This document shows positions 48,173 through 59,800 of a stretch of DNA of 64,000 nucleotides, one piece after another. A program made the translations under genes and the position numbers. Origin of the DNA: Capitulum mitella (Eukaryota > Arthropoda > Thecostraca > Pollicipedomorpha > Pollicipedidae); assembly GCA_030062745.1 (NCBI GenBank), contig CP099841.1:25857398-25921397 (forward strand), given 5' to 3'. Positions within the stretch are counted from its first letter, which is position 1. The number at the start of each line of letters is the position of its first letter. Under the pieces are notes generated by a model. It saw nothing but the letters and a program-made list of their open reading frames with translations. It searched no databases and was not told where the DNA came from.

Positions 48173-50321
48173 ATGTATCTCCGAGATCCAGACTTCACTG
48201 TTACTGTCTTGCATGGACACCCTTTCAAGTAATTATTTCGGTCCAATTACTTAAGCAAGACAGTCGATCTCAGGTGTTAATGATTTACATTATGCCTCTT
48301 GCAACAGTTTTCCAGGAAGGTTTATCAAAAATGGCCGACAGTCTGTCTTCTGGCAGACAAAAACATCTGAAATGGATTCATGAAGTTTCAGTTGTACCGA
48401 GAAAATACAACAGTGTTGTAGGAATATCCATTTGTTCGCTGTGAGATTCGCTATCCATGTGCAACCTCCACCAGCTATTGCACAACTTTTTTGAAGGTTC
48501 ATCTCGGGTGAAACAGCCCTGGCACATTCTCCCCATAATGCATGGCTTAGTTGCCGTATACATCGATTATCTTTCGTCATTTGAGTTCCTTCCTTAACTA
48601 TGTTTTCTTTCTATGCACTGAGTACTTCGAAGTGCATAGGCTTATTGCTCCGGGACTTTTAGCTCATACGCGACAACGAACCGACAACAATGGCGTCAAC
48701 GGAAGCTGCCAAGTTTGGCAGCCGCGATACCAAATTGCGTTTAGTAACTACGGTTAAGACTTCAAGGTGAATAGCAGAACACAGCGACGCCACATTGGTC
48801 ATGACATTACTCTCACTGATGGTTTAACTGCTCAAGTCACGTCGCTTGCAAATCAAGTAAGTCGCTTACTAACAGCCCAGCTAATCGAACATGAATCCCA
48901 TTGAGCAGTTGTTAAGACAACGATCTCTCTTTGAAGGCCCCTTTGGCCAAATCAAAAGTTATTACCGCTGACACAAGATCGCGTCTAGCATGCATTAATT
49001 CGTCGAGTCGCGGTCTCTTACATCGTGTTGGTAATATATCTCGATGATTTCCCATTTGGTCAAGCAACTATCTCTTACTAGTACTTTGGTCGCCGTGTGA
49101 GTAGCTTCTTGCGGAAGGTTTCTGTCCCGGATTAAACGGATGATGATAGGACGCATGGCCTATCTGACTGACCCTGCGCCAAGTAGCTAGGTCAAATGGC
49201 ATCATCTTGTATCATCGCCGTCGCGTGGCCTTCGCAGTTATGACGCGAACACGGGATGTCCCTCATAAGGGACCACTTCCAGGAACAAACTGCTCGGTCT
49301 CGGCACTAAAAACGGCCCCAAGCGACTTCAGCGTATCAGCTCAACGGCCGCCACCGGCGACAGAAGAATTAGTTACCACGGAACGTAGCTTCCACTCGAT
49401 GGGTCGCGTCAAGGTCATTTTGGCGAGAACGACCGATATCAGCAATCTCGGCGGACAAAAGTTGCCCCTGGGCACGCCAGGCTGCACAGCCGGCCGGGCG
49501 GCACTATAGACGGACCATAATTACCGCCGAATCTGCCGGTCGCGAACTTCTTGCGACCGCCGCGGGGCACGCAAAGGTCATCGCCGACTGATGGTGCGCC
49601 GTTCTCTCGCCCCCTCGTCGCGGTGGGATTTATTGGCCGGCGGGACGATAAACTGACTCGTTCCAAACTGAGCCGCATTGGCCCAGGTTGGCAAACTGGC
49701 CAGATCGATGCCGTGGGAAGGGCGGGCGAGACCCGGGCGTGTCGCCGGCCAGACTGAGCCCGCAGGCCGAGACGCAGCCCGCAGAGTGCCATCACCCAGC
49801 TGCAGAACAAGAGGAGGTGACGTTTCACGTAGCCTGGGTTACGTCGTTCACCAAATGACCTTTTATCACAATCCAAGACAAACAGCTGTGGGAAGGCTAA
49901 GCCACTTATCCTCTTACGCTTTAAAGGAGTTTGCTGGAAGCTTTGGTTCTCGTTTGGTGCGCTTTTGGATTTTTTCTATGAAGTGTGTTTTATTCTCAAC
50001 CGTGAGCGTCCACGACTTTTATTCGTAAATGGCTGCTGCTGTTGGCTATGAGCCTACGACGCCTGCCTATTGGATGCTTTTAGGTACACAGCATGCATGC
50101 TGTTGGCCTTCGATGTTAGGGGGTTCATCATATCTAAGCCGCCGTTTATTTTAACTCCTTCTTTCAGAAGTCCGCGCGTTCGTCTACGTTTCCGGCCCAC
50201 GCCTCTGACGCCTCTGACGCCCCACGCCTGTTTCACCGCCGGTCGTCCGGCCGCTCCGTCCCGTTTCAGCGCCGCGTCCGTTCCGTTTCAGCGGCCCGAC
50301 GGCCGGCCGCCGGGCGCCGCG
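48172..50321. other. Upstream region of Popeye gene B
   Basis: No coding feature recognised. A GC-rich patch lies at 49400-49800. The frame upstream of the gene B start stays open back to about 50070, so a 5' UTR or alternative upstream start is possible. No TATA box could be assigned; the start lies in a CpG-rich block (50210-50800). Confidence 0.4.
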
Positions 50322-50800
50322 ATGGAGGCGCCGACCAACAGCTCGCTGGCGGCCGCGGCCAGCTGCAGCGGCTGGCCGGCCGTGCAGCACCGCCTCTTCC
50401 AGCTGGCGCACCTGTTCTTCCTGGCCGCGTTCGTGGTGCCACACACGTTCCGACTGAGCGCGGCCGCACTGCGCGCCCTGCTCTGCGTCGGCCTGGCGCT
50501 GGTCGCCGCCTGGGCGGGCGGCCACGTGTGCGCGCCCGACGTGCTCGCCTGGAGCGTCTGCCTGGCGGCCGTGAACGCGGCGCACGCCGTGCGCCAGCTG
50601 GCCGCCTGCCGGCCGGTGCGGCCGCCGCCCGAGCTGCGCGAGCTCCACCGGCGGCTGTTCTCGCCCCTGCGCGTCGGCGCCGCCGAGTTCGCGCAGCTGG
50701 CGCACGCGGGCGAGGTGGGCCGGCTGGCGACGGGAGCGACGCTGGCCGTCGAGGACATCACGCCGACCGGCGGCCGGCTGACCGTCCTGCTCAGCGGAAA
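50322..50800 (+). CDS. Popeye gene B exon 1
   Basis: 159 codons plus two bases, donor gtgagt at 50801. It contains all three membrane segments and the first half of the Popeye domain, which in gene A is spread over exons 1-4. The ATG in gccgcgATGG context was chosen because it gives a short glycosylatable N terminus. Confidence 0.9.
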
Positions 50801-53800
50801 GTGAGTGCTGGGGGACGACTGTCCATGTGTTCACGGCCATCGCGGCTTGGCGCGAGGAGCCGCATCGTCGGTATTCCCTCTGTCCTATCGGAGTGGCACA
50901 TCGGGTGAATGGTGGTCCTGCTTTTCATTGAGCAGCGCGACAGCACGAGAAGACGGGTGAGAAAACAGCATGCGACCCATACGTTCTCTAAACTCAGTAC
51001 AACACTGCAGCAGTGCCTCCTGTCAGACGATGGCAGAATGCCAGCTGATCGGCTGTGCTCAACACGCGGGAGACCGCAAACGACAGGTCCAAGTTCACTT
51101 TCACATTTTCCGTGCAGTGCCACAACAATGACATCCAGCGTCTGGAAAAGTGGATGCATCCCATTGTTCTTCTCCTAGTGGTACGCAAGGATGGAACTTT
51201 AATATACTTTGGATGGGCATGTGCCCCCCCCCCCCCTCTTCCCACTTTTAGAGCTTTAACATGAGTGCTATGGGCGTTGCCAGGGAAGAATGGGCTCGAA
51301 AACCCCATTTGCTCTTCCAGTCATTTTTAAAAAGTTCCCCCTCGGTCGTACGTTTAAGAAACGCGTGCCACTATATGACGCCAAAACAAGAAAACTTCGC
51401 CGTAGTAAGATATGATTGGGCCATATGCTTGCTTAACACGTGTTGGTTTGTTAACGGGATTTGGTTTGACCCGCATTGCCCGTCTGGTTGAAAGCGCTAG
51501 CTCCTAACGTATCCTTATAATGGGACTATGACAGACTTCCATGTGCTAGATTCTGACGGGAAGTCGCGGTTTTGATGGGCATCGAAAGCCGAGTTCTTCG
51601 AAACTGTAAGGCCAAAGGGAGCGTTGGAAACCCATGTGCTTTTCTAATAAGGAGCTGGCGTCAGCTACCAATAAGTGGTGGCCACAGACAGAAAGAGCAC
51701 ATGAAAATCTAGGTGGGCTATGCACTGATATTGACTTCAAGTTCAATGGTCAAGGAAAAAGAAGCGTGAAACTTAGTGCCTTTTTGCGAGAAGGTGACGC
51801 CTCCTACCACTAAGTTGTGGGCACCAATAGATGAAGCACATAAAAGTTTAGGTGGGTCATCCCCCGAAACTTACCTCAACGTTACTGGCCAAGGTCAAAA
51901 CAAACCCAAAAAAGTATGCACCTTTTCACGAACAGGTGGCGGTACCTACAATTAAGTGATGGGAAGAAATAGACAGGACATATAAAAATCTAGATGACTG
52001 TTCCGCCGAAATTCACTTCAAGGTCAGAGGCCAGGATAAAAAACGTTATCAGTTTATGAACCTTTTACGAGTAGGTGGCACCGCCTACACTTAGAAATGG
52101 GCACCAGCAGATAGAGCATATAAAAGTTCAGGTGGATCTTTCGCCGACATTGACCTCAATGTCAAAAGTCAAGGTAAAGGAGCGTTGAAAACAGATATAC
52201 TTTTTTATGAGTAACTGACGCCACAAGTGATGGGCACCAACAGATGGGGCACATATAAATCTAGGTATGAGGTCATCCACCGAAATTGACTTCAAGATCA
52301 AAGTCAATGGCCCACCTGGATTTTTATGCGCTCTATCTAAAGATCCCCATCAGTCCGTAGCAGCTGGCCGCCAACTTCTCGTAAAAATGTACAGAGGTGT
52401 TCAATTCTCCCTTTGATTTTGACCTTAACGTCAATTTCGGCCGATAGCCAACCTAGATTTTTACGTGCTCTGTCTATTGGTACCCATCATTGAGTGAAAG
52501 GCGGTGCCACCTACTCGTAAAAGGTACTTAGATGTTCTACATTTCTTTTGACCTTGGGCTTTGACCTTCGGGTTAGTTTCGGCGGACGGCCGACCTACAT
52601 TTTTATGTGCGGTATCTAATGGCATCCGGCATTTAGTGGTAGGTGTCTCCACCTCATCGCAAAAAATACGTAACTTTTCAACGCTACGTATGACCTTGGC
52701 CTTTGACTGGAGGTCAATTTCGGCGGATGAGCCACCTGCATTTTTGTGTGTGCTCTCTGTTGGTGCTCATCATTTAGTGGTAGGTGCCGCCACCTACTAG
52801 TAAAAGGCAGATGAGCTTTCAACAGTCTATTTAATTTTCACCTTTGACTGAGGTCATATGAGGCAGATAAACTACCCAGCTTTGTATGCACTCCATTTTT
52901 TGGTGCTATCACGTAGGGTAGCTGGTGCCACCTACTTGTAAAAAGATATAGAAGTTTTCGACGCCCCTTTCGACCTTAACCTTTGACACTGAGGTAAATT
53001 TCGGCTGATGACCCACCTAGATGTTAAGTCGTCCTATCTTTTCTTGTCTATCACTTAATAATATGTAGCGCCACCTATTGGTAAAAAGGTACATACGTTT
53101 TTGACGCTTCATTTAGCCTTGACTTTTGTTTATTTCATCTTAACCATCTTAAAAACGGAACCCGGACTGTAATCCCTGGATTTTATTTGACCGTAATCTC
53201 TGGACCCTTTTTGGCATATAAACGTTTTTTTCTTCGAAATATTTTGTCGTTTATGATTTCGTTACCGTTTTCGTTGCGCGGACTTCACGAACATGACTAA
53301 AGTTCTGTGCTATCCAGCTTTATCTCGTCATTGGTCTTAAAGTACTCTTGCGTGTAAGGCTTGAAGGTTAATTTGACACTGATTGAATAGTAAACTGACA
53401 TATCCGAGGGCCAGTTAACATCTTTTGACCTTAAATAATCCCATGTTTATTGAGTTAAACCCCATGTCTATAAATAAACGGCTTTAAAAAAGGCTTAAGT
53501 ACGTTATGACTTTTTAAGATGCTCATTGACCAAATTAAAAACGTTGCTTCGAAAAATCTTAACTGATTTAAGGCGTGAGACAAGTGCACGTGATCAAAAA
53601 GCATTGGCCATAACAAAATATAAAGGAGCCAAGCCGCGTTTTCATATCGTACTTTAAGTCTTGAAGTGCTTTATTTTTGTATTGCTAAACTTTTGGCACC
53701 ATTCACGCACTTTTTACAACGATGGCAGTATATAGCGATTAATAGGTGTTTCTCCAACTGGAGCAAATTAATGCAATGCCATTTGAAATTTCGGTACCGA

Positions 53801-56800
53801 TAACCCCCATGCTTATTCCGTTTGCTGTAATAAATAACAAATGACCATGCGATTTTCGTGATACACGAAACTGCATTTAACAAAAGCCAAACCCTGCCGA
53901 ACCAAGTGAATACACAACAAAACACGGGATTAAGTACAGGCCCGATCACAACACATTCTTTTCGAATGAATTGCATTTTGTGAACAGTGATCAGAATTTG
54001 ATACTAGGCCACCTTTAATCATGTCGTTTATCAGCGGGCTGAGGAAAACGACGCTAGCAAAAACTTAAGAGGCCGAACGTGGCGCGGGCCGGCGAACTTT
54101 CATAAGGCCACCACTGTCAGATGTTTTGTTTCCAATTCCGGAACAAAAGCTGTTATTGCATGCCACAGTACTGGACAAAGACCTAGTATCGTCCGCAAAG
54201 TACCTCACTAAGGCATCTGATCAACTTCTTATGCAGTCACGTTTATGCGTTGGCCACTGAAGTCTGTCCTGGCTGAACGAAAATGGAATGGGAAAAAGTG
54301 TGAGGGGCTTACTGTGCACGTCTTAGTGCAGGCCAGCGTGTTTGGTCCGGGGCTGAGAAGGTCGACTGGTCGCTGGTCGGCTGTGTCATGGACTCGCACG
54401 GCTCAAAAGAAATTCAGAGGTCCGCAGGTGCTATTGTGCACTTCGTGTTCGGCAAAAGTGCATCGCTGCGGGAGGAACTGACGATGTGATTCTGTGCAGT
54501 ATGTCTGGTTGGATGTCATGCATTCCGTTTAACAGATTCCGGGTCTTACTCAAGGCAATGTAGAAGTTCTTCTGAGTGTGCAGAAACCTATTGGTGATCG
54601 CCTCCGAATTTCCCTTTGTTTGAAATTCCGAAAGGCTGTCCTGTGTGTAACTGTTGTCAAGCAGTTTATAACATAAATGCAGGAATAAGAGGCCCAAAGT
54701 GATGACCTGCCTTTCGGCGTTTGGCCAGCGCCAACTGTCGACGGTTCGGTGTTCCTGGTAAGGAGCCCCTAAGGAGAAAAGGTCCCTAATATGGCGCGCC
54801 TTGCCCGAAAGGCCCCAAAACAAAGCAGTTAGGGGATTTCTTTGCATTCCGCGCAAAGGGGAACCCTTCAACCCAAATCTGGTGCCACTCTGCGCACAGT
54901 GCTGAAGAACCCCGGATTTGGGCCGGAGGGCCTCCTCCATGCTAAGGGAAGGACTCCAGCCCCTAAGCCCCCACCCGCCTCCCAGGTGCGCCTCTGGTGT
55001 AGGAAGAGGGCGAGGGAGAAGTTGACCGCTATCTTTCACCTGTGCAAAAGTTACCTACGTTTTATGGTGCTAGACAGACTTCATTCAGTTTGCTTGTTTA
55101 CTCTTGCTTACTTTCTTCTTCGTTCTTACTAATACTGCTTGTTACCACAAAAACACGAGCACTCATTACCGTGGTTCATCTGACTTAAATGGAGGGGAGT
55201 GTCCGATGGGTTTGTCTTTGGATGTTCCTTTTTCCGTAGTTTACGGTTTTCAGTTACTCAAAACCCCACGCGAAAGATGAAATTTTCCACCAGGTTTTCG
55301 CAACCCACATGACACCAGAAACGAAAACAAATATTGTTGGTATTTAAACATCTTAATTTCACCACATACTTCCTCACCAAATGGAACGGAACTCGTTTTG
55401 CTCTTTAGCGTGGTCATCTTTCTGAAATGACTGTGGTAAACCGCACTCGTCCATGTCCATGTCAACAGGCCGAGAGTGCTGACACGTATTTGCATCTGCA
55501 AAATCACCGTTTTCACCAAAAATACCAAAGTAACTGATAAGAAACGGTAGTAGTCTTCCACACTGAAAAGTAGCTAATGTCAGCCGAAATGTCAATGTCA
55601 GCATGAAATGGTCCATCATATGTTAAAGTTTGACCTTGATCTTATGTCAGATCAGCGCTAAAATTTTAAAACCAACGGCACGTAGAGGCCAATTATAGTG
55701 CTATGAAACTTCGGAAAATTTCCCTCTTTTTCTGTAAATATAAAAAATATTAGATGTGCGATATAAGATCACACTTCTTATGGCTGTGAAAACGGCTTAA
55801 GTCAATGTCCATGTTGGATGCTCGAATAATCCATAACCTTCCTAACGCTAAAAGCAATACCGGGTACCTCGAAAGTATGTTAGAACAGCGGCAGATATTG
55901 TCAAGATTTCAGTTGACACAATGATGATCTCTCGTCTTTCCAAAGCGGGTTCGAGTTGTCTTGGGGCTCAATACTTGCCCTGCGGGTCATCTGGTAGCTG
56001 GGCACCAGGGGTCATGCTATAAGACGGGTGTGCGTGTCGTGTCTTTGGCGGAATATTCAACTTTCGTCACAAACCAGCAGTTGCCTGCAGTTGCAAGATC
56101 AGGGTTGCAGTTCAGAGTCCATGCTACAAGCTCTCCTTAGAACGGGCTTATCTGAGATATTGTCTTACCGAATGATTCAGCCCAATTAAAAAGCTACAAA
56201 AATCAACATTTAATGCAAGCAGTACCAACATCAAGTGTTCCACCAATACATCGAGAGAAACGCAAGGGCGCCCCTCCCCCTCAGAAAACTGCGAGTTTTT
56301 GGCATTGAACGATATTTTAAAAGCGGCAATATACGCATTTGAAACGGGGGAATAACATCTTAACATTACTATTTTGAAGAGCATAGGTTTGCTGCCTTGT
56401 GATAAATGACGAATGCGCATATCTTAAAAAAAAAACGCCGAGGTCTGCGTCACAGAACCAGAAAGTCTTATGCATATGCAGTCGTCAGACATAGCCAAGG
56501 GTATCTGTCACGTTTTTGTCAGGAAGCTTTCAAGGGTTCCATTTTATCGGACTCGCAATCAACGATGAATAAGGCAGTGCACCACTCACCATGTCTTTGA
56601 ATGATGAATGGATGCCACAAACCGGGACCACAACATGTTATCGCACATCATGATATTCGTCATTTGAACACGGAAACAGCACCGGCGACAACAAAAAGTG
56701 CCGGTCCTTTTGCAGCGGCATGATGAAATAAAGACCGTCTTAGAAATCCACATGCATTACAGACGGCAAACGGTGACATGGTGCGACAAACAACGTCTAA

Positions 56801-59800
56801 TGACAAACAACGTTTTGGTGCACCATTGTTGAACAATGATGCACCAAAAAGTCGTCCTGGTATCGGGAGTGAGACTGCATATTGCCGAGGTATTAGCTGT
56901 TTTTATGCGGGGATATTGTCCGCTTTACCAATCATCATATTTACATTAGAAATTCGTTAAGGGATCCCTTCGTTGTCGCTGGTTATCATCTGGTCACAAG
57001 CTGCTTTGAAGTAAGTTTGAGCTGAAATGATGTCATGTAATTTGCATGAATTGACCAGTCATCCGAAAATGCAAGCCCAAAAAACATCGCAAGTCCCCAA
57101 TTGCGATAGTCATTTCGGGCTTTTGCCGTCCATGTGCAGGTCTGAATAGGACCAGGAAAATAGAACAAGGTTCATGTGTTTTAGCTCTTGCTCTGAATGG
57201 CCTCACTGAACTGCATTTGATTACGTTTACCTGACGTGACTACCAAAGAGGCCCCCTGCCGACCTGTAAAGTTTCCACTTACGAGCCTGTAGATAGGCTT
57301 CCCACTGATAGGTAAGGGGTCCTCTGCTCTGGTAAGGGGTCCTCTGCTCGCCTGTGAGGGAGCCCTGTGTGTCCTGCAGGTGGCCTCCTACAGGCCCGTA
57401 GAAGGGCCCTGTAAAGAGGCCCCATGACAGGTTCTGAAAGGTTCCCTGCTGGCCCTCAGAAGGACCATTGCTGATCTTTGAAGAGCCCTAGATAGGTAGG
57501 TCTCTGCCGGCAAGTAAAGGACCCTGATGGTCTGTAAAGAGTGATTGGTTAACCTATAACAGGCCCTTGCTAGCCTCTAAAGGGCATGCTATGGGCCTTT
57601 AGATGGCCTCCTGCTGGCCTTTTAGGGAGCCCCTTGCTGCTGGCTGTACAGGCCAACGGGATTTCCCGATGGCCTGTAGAGGGGCAACCCTCCGGCCCAT
57701 AAGGTAACCCTTTGTTGACCTGCAAATGAACTCTCTGGTAGCCTGTGGATGCCGCTTCCCGCCTGTAGAGGTGAACTTGTCAAGAGCCCCAAAAAGCTGG
57801 CCCTAAAGGGCCCCTACACATCTGTGAAGGAACTCTTGCAGCTGCAGGCTTGTAAAGGGGCCCATGACGTCCTGTAAAGTGGTCTCCGCCTGGCAGTGCA
57901 GGGTCCCTGTCCTCCTGAAGAGACTCCGACTGGTCTGTGAACCGCACGAGTCCCTTTTACAAATCAGTGTTGTCTCTGCGGTAAAAGGGCCTTTGCTGAC
58001 CTGAAGACCTGACATTTGAAGGACCACTTCTGGCCAATAAGTGACCCGTGCTGAGCTGCTGAAGAGGCCTCCGCGGGCGTGTAATAGGATGAACCCGGCT
58101 TAAAAACCGTCACATCAGATAACACTGAGCGCCGCGTGACATTCTATAAAAAAGAAATGGAATTGGTAACTGGAATTGCAGTTGAGAGCGAACGGTTATA
58201 TTGTGCTAATCACTGCCGTGGGACATGTTTTTTTACCGCTGCGCTCTTCTATGCATATGGTGTGATTTGGAACCCTCGCTGACCTACAAGATTTCCGTTT
58301 GAGCTCTGAAAGAGGCCTCCGCGGGCCTGCAAGCAGCATGAATCTGCTTTAGAGGACACCATATCCTATAACATCTAATACCATGTGACACTCCATAACA
58401 AACTAAAATAAGTGTCAATGAATGCATTTGGAAGTGAATAGTTTTCATTTAATTTTCCTTTTTTGTGGATATGTATGTATATATATGGCCACAATATATG
58501 CCACCGAACGAGGAGCCCCTGAAGTCGGAGGCCCCTCCAGCCAAGGTCCCCTCCCCCCAGGAAAATCCTTGGTGTGCTGTTGTCCTACACATTTCCCTTG
58601 CTGCCCGTCCATTTTCGTCTGTAAGAATCCAGCTGTGTAAATCCAGCTATGTGTGGACAACCCTCTTCTCATCAGCTGCAGCGTCCAGCGGTGAGCCTGT
58701 GCCCCCGCCGGCAGACTGCTGGTGTCCTGCGACGGCTCGTGCCTGCACAACGTGTCGCCGCACCAGTTCGTCAACTCGCCGGAATGGGAGGCTCGTCGGC
58801 TGTCGGAGAGCGCGCGGGCCGACTCCGAACAGCCCAAGCCACCCGACCCGGACCTCGTCTATCAGGTACATAGGGGCGGCGGTCGCTGGTCCGGCCGTAC
58901 TTCTGGTGCTGGTGCCGCTGGTGATGGTGCTGGGTCGCACAGGACCGCGGCTACCGTTCTGGGACGGATGTTGGGGCTGCTGGTTTACTGTGCGGGCCTA
59001 ATAAAGGACCGAGATCAGCTGTCAGTTTGTCTGAATTTAATGAGGATGGTTCAGGCTCACATGAAACGCTTGGTGGACACCTGCGGACGTTGAGAGCACG
59101 TCTCTCTCTCTTTCTCTCTTTTTCTCTCTCTCAACGAATTTTTCCCACAAACCAAGGATGTAAAATGTCCTTATTTTGTTCCGTTTGTTCAGTTTTGTCT
59201 CCATGATGCCTAAAATGTGAACAGTTCCGAAAAATTACTACATGGAACAATAGCGTCATTCACACTAGGACTTTCTTCCGGCATAGCAAGACCTGCAGTT
59301 TGACGTAATCGAACCTTAGCGATTCAGTTTGATATGTGCCCCTAACGTATTATAGTTTCATGGTTCTCATCAGCGACGGAAATGAGCAAAGAAATGAAGC
59401 AATTTGAGATGCATTCTGGTCTACGCACAGTTGGGCTAACTTTAAAAGAGGGACAGCGAATATATTTCCGACTAATAATGTACTCGAGGATTTGTATTGT
59501 ACACTGCCGAGACAGACTATTCATTTTGAGTGAACGTCGCATTTCGTCCTCGTTCTGAGCCAGTCTGTCTTAGCGAGAACTGGCCTGATTGGCCCGGTTC
59601 TGGCGGAAAGTCGGCCATCAGATCTTGTCACGAATCCGGAGGCGATTCATCACTCCACGGACAGAGTTCGTATTTGGGAGAGCACCCCAGCCACCGAAAC
59701 CGGGACGGCATGTGATGGATCCCCGCATGGGCGTCCCAGATCCGCTTTGCGGCTTCCGCTGGTGAACTGATCCATGAGCCGCGGTAGTCGGAGGTTGCGG

